The notes beneath the pieces are model-generated. The model did not search any database. It was not told the DNA's origin and saw only the letters and a list, made by a program, of their open reading frames with translations. From positions 1-9,865 of the forward strand of contig URTC01000040.1 of the NCBI GenBank assembly GCA_900550765.1: a DNA stretch of 9,865 nt, given 5' to 3'. The position numbers and the translations under genes are program-made. The DNA comes from an uncultured Clostridia bacterium. GTDB lineage: Bacteria; Bacillota; Clostridia; Christensenellales; QALW01. Below, one piece after another: positions 1-5,877 of the stretch. How positions within the stretch are numbered: position 1 is the first letter of the stretch; each line of letters starts with the position of its first letter.

Positions 1-258
1 CGGAGTAATTCCACTTTGCTCCGGTTTACTTTTATTTTTGCGGGAAAATCCTCCTCTTTTCAGAAATCATACCTTTGTATTTTCGACACGCAGCTTATTT
101 CTGACTCTTTACAAAAATGGATCTCTATCAATTTTTAAGCAATCTGTTGACACAGCAAGTACGGCTCTTGATTTAAATGCTCCTACGGCATCTGTCTTTT
201 ATATTTTCTCAAACCGTTCCATTCATAATGACTGTAACATTCCTATGGAGGTACGTTA
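1..258. other. Left-edge intergenic region, no convincing gene
   Basis: No convincing gene lies here. A 73-codon open frame (38-259) ends in a TAATG overlap with the next gene, but it needs a TTG start with no ribosome binding site and its translation looks like no family I know. A short inverted repeat, CGGAG (1-5) with CTCCG (19-23), followed by a T-rich stretch, could be the remains of a terminator for a gene to the left, but the stem is only 5 pairs and is cut by the window edge. The stretch most likely holds the promoter and leader of the HEPN-like gene. Confidence 0.5.
147..177 (+). promoter_or_regulatory. Weak sigma-A promoter candidate for the HEPN-like gene
   Basis: A perfect TTGACA lies at 147-152. 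The best -10 match is TTTAAA at 172-177, four of six consensus bases with a 19-base spacer, so only the -35 half is good. It would give a leader of about 75 bases before the start codon at 259. No better pair is visible upstream of that gene. Confidence 0.25.
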
Positions 259-714
259 ATGCAAGCGTTAGATAACAATTTTTTTGAATTATATAAAAGC
301 CTGGACAACTGCTGTAAAGACATGTATTCCTGCCGCAACGGCGTCAGCGAATATATTTTACAGATGGAACAATTGGCAGATCAGGGAAAATATAGAATTC
401 CTCTCTGGGACGACGACTATAAATTGCTGAAGCATCTGCGGTGGATTCGCAATCAAATTGCGCACGATTCCCATGGAATTCAGTTTTGTAAGCCGCACGA
501 TGTCGATGCCATACAAAATTTCTATAACCGACTTCTTTCCGGACAGGATCCCCTGGCACTGCTGCGAAAAAGTACGGAAACACCCCCCTGCAAAAGAGGA
601 ACTGTTCCGTATCGTCATAAAAAAGACCGTGCATCCGCTACTGTTGCTCTTACTATAAGTATCATCGGTCTTATCGCTGCTGCAATAATTCTCTTTTATT
701 TTGCTGCTTGCTGA
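259..714 (+). CDS. Small HEPN-like protein with C-terminal membrane anchor
   Basis: A 151-residue protein of unproven function. GGAGG at 247-251, 7 bases before the ATG, supports the start. The N-terminal ~100 residues are predicted helical and include an LRWIRNQIAHD stretch at residues 60-70. Its R64-N-Q-I-A-H69 fits the R-x4-6-H signature of HEPN domains, many of which are RNases or nucleotide-binding partners. A polar, basic linker (about 103-126) follows, then one hydrophobic segment (about 128-149) at the extreme C terminus. This suggests a tail-anchored protein with the HEPN-like domain in the cytoplasm. It resembles small uncharacterised Clostridia proteins (possibly the DUF6548 group, from memory). 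No MNT nucleotidyltransferase or antitoxin partner is adjacent. It converges on a tRNA-Val gene. RNase activity is inference; a purely structural HEPN-like fold is equally possible. Confidence 0.75.
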   Translation: MQALDNNFFELYKSLDNCCKDMYSCRNGVSEYILQMEQLADQGKYRIPLWDDDYKLLKHLRWIRNQIAHDSHGIQFCKPHDVDAIQNFYNRLLSGQDPLALLRKSTETPPCKRGTVPYRHKKDRASATVALTISIIGLIAAAIILFYFAAC

Positions 715-750
715 TTTTACCAATCCGTAACAAACTATAAAATAAAAAAA

Positions 751-775
751 TCGGAATGTACGTAACGCATTCCGA
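751..775 (-). terminator. Rho-independent terminator after tRNA-Val
   Basis: TCGGAATG at 751-758 pairs perfectly with CATTCCGA at 768-775 (8 base pairs, 9-base loop). On the minus strand the hairpin is followed by a run of seven T and then ATTTTA. It begins two bases after the tRNA CCA end. The plus strand has no T-run, so it acts in the minus direction only. It would also end any transcript reading through from spoIIGA-sigE. Confidence 0.85.
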
Positions 776-777
776 CG

Positions 778-853
778 TGGTGGGAACAATAGGGCTCGAA
801 CCTATGACCCTCTGCTTGTAAGGCAGATGCTCTCCCAGCTGAGCTATGCTCCC
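778..853 (-). tRNA. tRNA-Val (anticodon UAC)
   Basis: This 76-base gene folds as a complete cloverleaf. The acceptor stem is GGGAGCA with TGTTCCC, including one G-U pair. The D arm is GCTC/GAGC, the anticodon stem TCTGC/GCAGA with loop CTTACAA, and the T arm ATAGG/CCTAT with loop TTCGAGC. The anticodon is UAC, reading GUA and other valine codons. The 3' CCA is encoded in the DNA, so the CCA-adding enzyme further right would be needed only for repair of this tRNA. It has its own promoter just upstream and a terminator 2 bases downstream. Confidence 0.97.
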
Positions 854-876
854 GAACGCTTTTTTAAAGCGTGGTT

Positions 877-906
877 ATTATACTATACTGCAAAATCATT
901 TGTCAA
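877..906 (-). promoter_or_regulatory. Sigma-A promoter of tRNA-Val
   Basis: Read on the minus strand: TTGACA (906-901), an 18-base spacer, then TATAAT (882-877), both boxes perfect. Transcription would begin near 870, about 17 bases before the tRNA. A 7-bp inverted repeat, ACGCTTT (856-862) with AAAGCGT (866-872), spans the predicted start and 5' leader. The -35 box lies only 7 bases beyond the sigE stop codon. Confidence 0.85.
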
Positions 907-913
907 CTGTTTT

Positions 914-1612
914 TTACGACAGTTTTACCATATCTTTTTTCAATTTTTTAATAATGCGTTTCTCCAACCGCGATATGTAGGATTGGGAAATTCCCAGTTT
1001 ATCGGCAACCTCTTTCTGCGTCAGTTCACAGGGACAGTCGATTCCGTAACGCAATTTAATAATTTCCTGCTCACGCTGATTTAAATTCTCCAGCACTTTG
1101 CGCAGTGCCTTGATATCATCGCGCTCATCCATATCACGATATACTATATCCGGTTCCGTACCGAGAATATCCGAAAGCAACAGAGCATTGCCGTCCCAAT
1201 CGACCTTCAGCGGCTCGTCAAAAGACACCTCACCTTTTATTTTAGATGTACGCCGCAGGAACATCAGGATTTCGTTTTCAATACAGCGGGAAGCGTAAGT
1301 AGCTAACCGAATCTGCTTTTCCGGATCATACGTGTTCACCGCCTTGATCAGCCCTATCGCGCCAATGCTGGTAAGATCCTCCACCGAAACACCGGTATTT
1401 TCAAACTTTTTTGCAATATAAACTACCAAACGCAAATTATGCTCTATCAATTTGGAGCGTGCGGCATTATCGCCGTTTTTTAATCCCTCCAAGGCCTGGG
1501 CTTCCTCCTCGCCTTCCAGCGGGGGCGGCAGTGTTTGACTGCCTCCCACATAATATATGCCCTTTCTGTTAAAAAGTTTCTTAATTCGATCAATCAGCTT
1601 TTTTAACATCAT
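914..1612 (-). CDS. sigE: Pro-sigma-E, mother-cell sporulation sigma factor
   Basis: Sigma-E directs early mother-cell transcription during endospore formation. It is made as an inactive precursor with an amphipathic N-terminal leader that SpoIIGA removes. With the start at 1612 it has 232 residues. A basic amphipathic leader precedes [14 protein letters not shown] (residues 19-32), the conserved processing region. Region 2 includes [16 protein letters not shown] (59-74) and the [15 protein letters not shown] stretch (103-117). Region 4 carries a helix-turn-helix, [20 protein letters not shown] (198-217). The ATG at 1612 overlaps the spoIIGA TGA by 4 bases and has AGGGAG 5 bases upstream; ATG 1609 is a possible alternative. 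An upstream GTG at 1618 has no room for a binding site. The leader is about 7 residues shorter than that of Bacillus subtilis. The usual downstream neighbour sigG is absent; a tRNA gene follows instead. Confidence 0.95.
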   Translation of the reverse strand: MMLKKLIDRIKKLFNRKGIYYVGGSQTLPPPLEGEEEAQALEGLKNGDNAARSKLIEHNLRLVVYIAKKFENTGVSVEDLTSIGAIGLIKAVNTYDPEKQIRLATYASRCIENEILMFLRRTSKIKGEVSFDEPLKVDWDGNALLLSDILGTEPDIVYRDMDERDDIKALRKVLENLNQREQEIIKLRYGIDCPCELTQKEVADKLGISQSYISRLEKRIIKKLKKDMVKLS

Positions 1613-2400
1613 ACACACTCCCTGATAAGGTCCGGGTGCAAAAGCGCCCCAAAGCCATTTTGAAATCCGTGATCACAAATTGCTACCACACACTTTAATT
1701 CCACTGTTTTTTCCTCATACACAACCGTAGCTTTTTCCGGAAAAAAACCGATCAGCGCACCTTCATTTTCCACGGAATGAAACGGAATCACCAGCGGCTG
1801 CACAGGCAGATTCTCTAACCTTCCGAGAGCCTTGCGCTCTACCAGCACAACGGGTGTATCTTTATAATACAACGAATTTCCGCTGTCTACCAATGCCTTG
1901 ATCTCTGCCCTTGCTCCCCTATCACCAAGAATCAGCCGCGCAGTATTTTCTTTCAGCCGGCGTCTGGCAAAAAAAGCCGATGCGCTTTTATATAAAAGAA
2001 ATGCACAAAAGGCGGAGCACAAAACAAGATAGATAACAGCATGATCACTGTACAGCATCATTCCGGTATCCGCAAACAAATTCTGCTTCAAAGGCAGCAG
2101 GGTCTTGACTGCACCGTACAGTGCACAGGTCAAAAGAAAGGCTGTTAAGGTTAAAGAGACTATCGCCTTCCCTTTTTTTTGCCGGAAGCATATTGCCAGC
2201 ATGGCCAACAGCACAACAATTTTTAACACCATCGTTTGAAACGGCTGCCAAAGCGGCATCACGCAGGCATAAACTGCCCCGAATCCTGCCGCCAAAAAAG
2301 GATGTTTTGCCGGCAGAAGCGTCATTTTTGCGCAGATCAGCAAAATAAAATAATCAACGATAAAATTTTCGATCAGCACAAGCTCCACATAAACAGTCAT
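1609..2400 (-). CDS. spoIIGA: SpoIIGA, membrane protease processing pro-sigma-E
   Basis: SpoIIGA is a membrane-embedded aspartic-type protease of the mother cell. It cleaves the leader from pro-sigma-E after the sporulation septum forms. Read from ATG 2400 it has 263 residues, somewhat shorter than the ~309 of B. subtilis. The N-terminal half is hydrophobic, with about five membrane segments (roughly 3-25, 36-50, 57-72, 79-100, 120-138). The C-terminal half is soluble and carries the catalytic motif VDSGNSLY with D172 at residues 171-178. It ends in GALLHPDLI, typical of the family. ATG 2400 is chosen because [18 protein letters not shown] matches how family members begin and AGGA lies about 10 bases upstream. 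A GTG at 2418 has no binding site. It is translationally coupled to sigE. I find no clear promoter or Spo0A box upstream; TAGAAT at 2426-2421 is too close to the start to be convincing. Confidence 0.95.
   Translation of the reverse strand: MTVYVELVLIENFIVDYFILLICAKMTLLPAKHPFLAAGFGAVYACVMPLWQPFQTMVLKIVVLLAMLAICFRQKKGKAIVSLTLTAFLLTCALYGAVKTLLPLKQNLFADTGMMLYSDHAVIYLVLCSAFCAFLLYKSASAFFARRRLKENTARLILGDRGARAEIKALVDSGNSLYYKDTPVVLVERKALGRLENLPVQPLVIPFHSVENEGALIGFFPEKATVVYEEKTVELKCVVAICDHGFQNGFGALLHPDLIRECV
1618..1623 (-). promoter_or_regulatory. Ribosome binding site deciding the sigE start
   Basis: AGGGAG on the minus strand lies inside the last codons of spoIIGA. It is 5 bases before ATG 1612 and 8 bases before ATG 1609, and directly abuts GTG 1618. 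This rules out the GTG and leaves the two ATGs, of which 1612 forms the ATGA overlap with the spoIIGA stop. Confidence 0.8.
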
Positions 2401-2518
2401 CTCTCTCACATCCTGCACATATTCTATCGTTTTTCTTTTAAAAATAATGTTGTTTTACATAAATAAAAAAGCACTTTTTATATACAAATATGTAAGTTGT
2501 CCGCCGCTGCTGTAAGGT

Positions 2519-2552
2519 AAAAAAGCATCCGTATAGGAATCTATACGGATGC
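2519..2552 (-). terminator. Rho-independent terminator after the GH2 gene
   Basis: GCATCCGTATA (2525-2535) pairs perfectly with TATACGGATGC (2542-2552), giving 11 base pairs and a 6-base loop. On the minus strand it is followed by six T (2524-2519). It lies 44 bases past the GH2 stop codon and separates that gene from spoIIGA. Confidence 0.92.
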
Positions 2553-2596
2553 CTGTACTCTCTTTTTATCAAAGCGAACATTTTGCGCAAAAGCAA

Positions 2597-4303
2597 TTAC
2601 TCCTCTTCTATCGCCGCGGGTTTTGTAAGCACTGCAGCAATAGCCTCTATCGAAAATTTCGGTTCCCGTTGATACGTATACAAACCGTTCATCTCCTGTT
2701 CCACATCATAAAGCTGCGTATAGCATAGACCAAAGAGCTTTTGATTTTCCATCAATGCACGCGTAAGGCCGGCAAAGCGATCCAAGAACTCCTTCTCACT
2801 CTTCGGTGCCGTACCGTAACCCCAGCCGGTTTGATCCACATTCCATCCAATCCCGCCGTATTCGCTGATCATTACCGGCTCACCGTGATATTTCTGACGG
2901 GATGAAAACCGATCCTCCGGCGTACCCTCGGTACTTAACTTTTCATACGCCTGCCGCAAACTTTCAGGTTCCTGCCGGTAATCATGCAGACAAAAAACAT
3001 CGGTCTTTACATGGTAATTTCCGCTGGTATCAATGCACGGGCGCGTAGGATCCGCGGCTTTGGTTATATCATAAATACAGGAAAGCGTAGCGTCAAACTG
3101 CTTCCTTCCCTCAATATCCCACGTTTCATTAAAAGGGCACCAGCCGATGATAGAAGGATGATTTCTATCCCGCGCCAGCACCTCCAGCCATTCTTTTGCT
3201 ACGATATGCAGTGCTTCCGGACGGGAAATATCCACGCCCCAGTTGGGATACTCCCCCCATACCAGATATCCGGCTTTATCACAGTGATATAAAAACCGAG
3301 GCTCAAATACTTTTTCATGCAGGCGTGCCCCATTAAAGCCCAGCTGCTGGGAAAGCGCAATATCTTTTTGCAGTGCTTCCTCATCCGGCGCCGTATAAAT
3401 GCCGTCAGGATAGAACCCCTGATCCAGCACCAAACGCTGAAATACGGAACGGCCGTTGAGCAAAAAGCGCATGCCGTCAAAACAAATATTCCGCAGTCCG
3501 AAATAGCTATTGACCGTATCCTCTTCAAAGGTCAGCTTTACATCATATAAACGGCCGCAGCCGACTTCCCACAAATGCTTCTCCTTTAGGGCAATTTCAA
3601 AGCAAGCCTCTCTGCCGCTGATAAACATATTTTTTTCTCCCATAGGGCTGCCTTTATAAAAGCACTCGGCTTTTAAATTTCCGGGGGCATTGGTGCTTAC
3701 GGAAAGCTGCACAGAACAGGTATCCGTATCGGGAACGATACGAAATGAAATAATCCGCTTTTTCGGTACAAATTCCAGCCAAACTGTTTGCCATATGCCG
3801 GTAGTACGCGTATAAGAGCAGCCATAAGAGAAAAAACGTTCACTTTGCTTTCCGGTAGGCTGCAGATGCGAACGCGTCCTATCCACCGCTTGAACGGTAA
3901 ATACATTATTCCCCGCAACAGCATACGGCGTAATATCCAGAAAAAAAGAACTGTAGCCGCCGGAATGTCTCCCTGCTTCCCTGCCGTTTACAAATACTGC
4001 CGTCTCATAATCTACCGCACCAAAAAGCAGCAAAACCGCTCCTCGAAGCTCTTCTTCTGAAAGCTCAATGTGCTTTTTATACCAAACAGCCTCCATAAAA
4101 TCCGTGTATCCAATACCGGAAAGCCGGCTTTCCGGACAAAACGGCACGAAGATCTCCTTTGAAAAATGCTCTTTTTCTACAAAACCCCGCTCGAAACCGG
4201 AATTTGCCGGATCCATTTCAAACTCCCATATACCGTTTAAATTCCGCCAATTTTCACGCATCCTTTGCGGATCAGGATGTTCGGGCCTGGGAATCAGCTC
4301 CAT
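2597..4303 (-). CDS. Glycoside hydrolase family 2 enzyme
   Basis: A 568-residue retaining exo-glycosidase of family GH2, which includes beta-galactosidases, beta-glucuronidases and beta-mannosidases. Three domains are seen: an N-terminal jelly-roll (about 15-180, NLNGIWEFEMDP at 21-32, AVFVNGREAGRHSGGYSSF at 102-120), an Ig-like domain (about 183-270), and a TIM barrel (about 275-560). The expected acid/base is E393 in GWCPFNETWD (387-396), and the nucleophile is E481 in MISEYGG (478-484). LVLDQGFYPDGIYTAPDEEA (291-310) is typical of the LacZ/UidA-like group. No signal peptide is present, so it should act in the cytoplasm on imported oligosaccharides. It is shorter than LacZ and lacks the C-terminal domains. 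The start at 4303 has GGAGG 8 bases upstream; a longer frame to 4360 has no such support. It is divergent from an AraC regulator that probably controls it. The exact sugar cannot be told. Confidence 0.93.
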   Translation of the reverse strand: MELIPRPEHPDPQRMRENWRNLNGIWEFEMDPANSGFERGFVEKEHFSKEIFVPFCPESRLSGIGYTDFMEAVWYKKHIELSEEELRGAVLLLFGAVDYETAVFVNGREAGRHSGGYSSFFLDITPYAVAGNNVFTVQAVDRTRSHLQPTGKQSERFFSYGCSYTRTTGIWQTVWLEFVPKKRIISFRIVPDTDTCSVQLSVSTNAPGNLKAECFYKGSPMGEKNMFISGREACFEIALKEKHLWEVGCGRLYDVKLTFEEDTVNSYFGLRNICFDGMRFLLNGRSVFQRLVLDQGFYPDGIYTAPDEEALQKDIALSQQLGFNGARLHEKVFEPRFLYHCDKAGYLVWGEYPNWGVDISRPEALHIVAKEWLEVLARDRNHPSIIGWCPFNETWDIEGRKQFDATLSCIYDITKAADPTRPCIDTSGNYHVKTDVFCLHDYRQEPESLRQAYEKLSTEGTPEDRFSSRQKYHGEPVMISEYGGIGWNVDQTGWGYGTAPKSEKEFLDRFAGLTRALMENQKLFGLCYTQLYDVEQEMNGLYTYQREPKFSIEAIAAVLTKPAAIEEE

Positions 4304-4340
4304 TTTATTTTCCTCCAAACAAAAATTTTCTTTATTATTA

Positions 4341-4355
4341 CAGAGAAATCCTCTG
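4341..4355. promoter_or_regulatory. Small inverted repeat in the GH2/araC intergenic region
   Basis: CAGAG (4341-4345) and CTCTG (4351-4355) form a 5+5 inverted repeat with a 5-base centre. On the minus strand it sits between a poor -35 (TTGTGC) and a possible -10 (TAATAA) for the GH2 gene. It may be an operator, but AraC-type proteins more often bind direct repeats, and a repeat this short can arise by chance. Confidence 0.2.
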
Positions 4356-4382
4356 CGCACAAGATAAAATCATACGGAAAAA

Positions 4383-4411
4383 TTGACATTTCCTATGGTT
4401 TTTACTATAAT
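4383..4411 (+). promoter_or_regulatory. Perfect-consensus sigma-A promoter of the AraC-family gene
   Basis: TTGACA at 4383-4388, a 17-base spacer and TATAAT at 4406-4411 match the sigma-A consensus at every base. Transcription should begin about 4417-4418. This leaves a leader of about 20 bases, just enough for AGGAGG at 4425-4430. It excludes the longer reading frame from 4383. Confidence 0.92.
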
Positions 4412-4436
4412 AAAAATATCGAACAGGAGGTATTTT

Positions 4437-5219
4437 ATGATACAGATCACCCGTATCCGTCACTCCTGGCCCGAGGCTGACGGCGTCATTTTAGACCGCC
4501 CCCGCGGCTCAGAAGAATATATTCTGCTGCATTACCGAGAGCCTTTACTTCTGCTGTACCGAGGCCAAAAATTGCTTACCCGTCCCCATGCTTTTCATGT
4601 TCTTCCGCCGCATACGCCCCAATGGTTCCAGGTACAGGGCGGCCTTGTTCATGACTGGATCCACCTCACCGGCGACGTTGCCGAGCTGATGCATCATTTT
4701 GGGCTGACACCCGATACCCTGTATTACCCCAAAAACCCCGCGGAAATCACTGCGCTCGTACATGATCTTGAAAACGAATTCTCTGCCGGACGAGCTTTTT
4801 ATTCTGATGCGATACAGGCAAAGCTCTCCCTTCTCTTCCTTACAGTTTCCCGTTCTCTTACCGAAAGCAAGCCTTCTATATCGGCCGATCCCCAAACAGA
4901 GAAACGGCTGCGGCAGCTGCGTATGAAAATGATGCTCTCCCTACAAGAGCAATGGAATGTAAAAAGAATGGCGGAAACGGCTGCAATCAGTCCCTCATGG
5001 TTCTATCCGCTGTACCGATCCGTTTTCGGCATCAGCCCCATCCAGGATCTGATTCTGTGCCGTATAGAAAAAGCACGGGAGCTGTTAGAAACCCAAGATC
5101 TCTCTGTCAGCGAACTCTGCTGTTTGTGCGGGTATTCCAATGAATATCATCTGATTCGGCAATTCAAGGCTGTTACCGGCACTACCCCCAAGCAATACCG
5201 AATGAGATTCCGGCAGTAA
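4437..5219 (+). CDS. AraC-family transcriptional regulator
   Basis: A 260-residue DNA-binding regulator. The N-terminal part (about 1-140) resembles the cupin-like ligand-binding domain of sugar-responsive AraC proteins, including LPPHTPQWFQVQGG at 57-70. The C-terminal ~100 residues carry the two helix-turn-helix units. The first includes VKRMAETAAISPSWFYPLYR (175-194). The second includes SVSELCCLCGYSNEYHLIRQ (223-242), followed by the family signature FKAVTGTTPKQYR. AGGAGG lies 6 bases before ATG 4437. The gene is divergent from the GH2 gene with 133 bases between start codons. The usual arrangement suggests it senses a sugar and activates the GH2 gene, whose own promoter boxes are poor. 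It could also act on the GH99-like operon beyond apt. The ligand is unknown. Confidence 0.92.
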   Translation: MIQITRIRHSWPEADGVILDRPRGSEEYILLHYREPLLLLYRGQKLLTRPHAFHVLPPHTPQWFQVQGGLVHDWIHLTGDVAELMHHFGLTPDTLYYPKNPAEITALVHDLENEFSAGRAFYSDAIQAKLSLLFLTVSRSLTESKPSISADPQTEKRLRQLRMKMMLSLQEQWNVKRMAETAAISPSWFYPLYRSVFGISPIQDLILCRIEKARELLETQDLSVSELCCLCGYSNEYHLIRQFKAVTGTTPKQYRMRFRQ

Positions 5220-5272
5220 AAAGTTTCTTTTTAAAAAACAGCACTTTCCAAAACTTCGGCAAGAATTTTACG

Positions 5273-5303
5273 AAAAAAGACCTGCTCCGCACAGGTCTTT
5301 TTT
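5273..5303. terminator. Bidirectional terminator between the regulator gene and apt
   Basis: AAAAAAGACCTG (5273-5284) pairs with CAGGTCTTTTTT (5292-5303), giving 12 base pairs and a 7-base loop. The arms supply a T-run in either direction, so one hairpin can end both converging transcripts: the AraC-family gene on the plus strand and the GH99-like/apt operon on the minus strand. Confidence 0.92.
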
Positions 5304-5337
5304 CCGTATATTCTGTATTTTCCAAAAAATCTTTTAT

Positions 5338-5865
5338 CTAAGCACCTGAATACTGAATAACGCTTGCAACATCATAATCCTTTAACAAATTTCTTCCGCC
5401 CAAATCAGAAAGCTCGATCAAAAACACCATTTTCTTTACCGTGCCGCCCAATTCCTCAATCAATTCAGCACAAGCCTTTACCGTACCGCCGGTAGCAATC
5501 AAATCGTCAATAATCACAACCTTTTGCCCGGGCGCTATTGCATCTTTATGGATCTCAATTTCTGCAGTACCGTATTCCAGCGCATAGGTTTTAGAAACGG
5601 TCTCCCGGGGGAGCTTTCCTTTTTTGCGAATAGGCACAAAGGGCTTTTTCAGCTTATAAGCAATCGGCGCACCAAAGATAAACCCGCGGGACTCCGTTCC
5701 CGCAATGACGTCAAACTCCACATTTTCCAACAGTTCTGCCATCTTCTCCACAGCAAGCTGGAACCCTTCCGCATCCTGAAGAACGGAAGTAATATCCCGG
5801 AAAATGATCCCCTTTTCTGGAAAATCCGGAATACTTACAACATAATCAGCAATTGTTTTTTTCAT
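5338..5865 (-). CDS. apt: Adenine phosphoribosyltransferase
   Basis: This cytoplasmic enzyme converts adenine and PRPP to AMP and pyrophosphate, salvaging adenine in one step. At 175 residues it has the usual length. The PRPP-binding motif VVIIDDLIATGGT is at 116-128. The N-terminal IPDFPEKGIIFRDIT (12-26) and AGTESRGFIFG (55-65) are family hallmarks. AGGAGA lies 5 bases before ATG 5865. The start codon is 12 bases after the stop of the upstream GH99-like gene and no terminator lies between, so the two should share a transcript. I see no promoter of its own. In many Clostridia apt sits near recJ or relA; here it does not. Confidence 0.97.
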   Translation of the reverse strand: MKKTIADYVVSIPDFPEKGIIFRDITSVLQDAEGFQLAVEKMAELLENVEFDVIAGTESRGFIFGAPIAYKLKKPFVPIRKKGKLPRETVSKTYALEYGTAEIEIHKDAIAPGQKVVIIDDLIATGGTVKACAELIEELGGTVKKMVFLIELSDLGGRNLLKDYDVASVIQYSGA

Positions 5866-5877
5866 TTTGTTCTCCTA

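Noticed and set aside
118..177. 19-codon ATG frame (begins MDLYQFLSN)
   Set aside because: There is no ribosome binding site upstream and nothing beyond an open frame supports a small peptide.
38..259. 73-codon open frame with a TAATG overlap into the HEPN-like gene
   Set aside because: It needs a TTG start with no ribosome binding site, has no recognisable family character, and contains the promoter candidate of the next gene.
344..789. Minus-strand open frames across the HEPN-like gene and its downstream side
   Set aside because: These lie opposite a gene with a good ribosome binding site and protein-like sequence, and cross the tRNA terminator; they are shadows.
2401..2524. Spo0A-dependent promoter for spoIIGA-sigE
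   Set aside because: Expected by analogy with B. subtilis, but no TGTCGAA-type box and no well-placed -35/-10 pair could be found; the best -10 (TAGAAT, 2426-2421) leaves a leader too short for the binding site.
4068..4480. Plus-strand open frames over the GH2 5' end and the intergenic gap
   Set aside because: They overlap a clear GH2 coding sequence and the araC promoter, with no homology or start signals.
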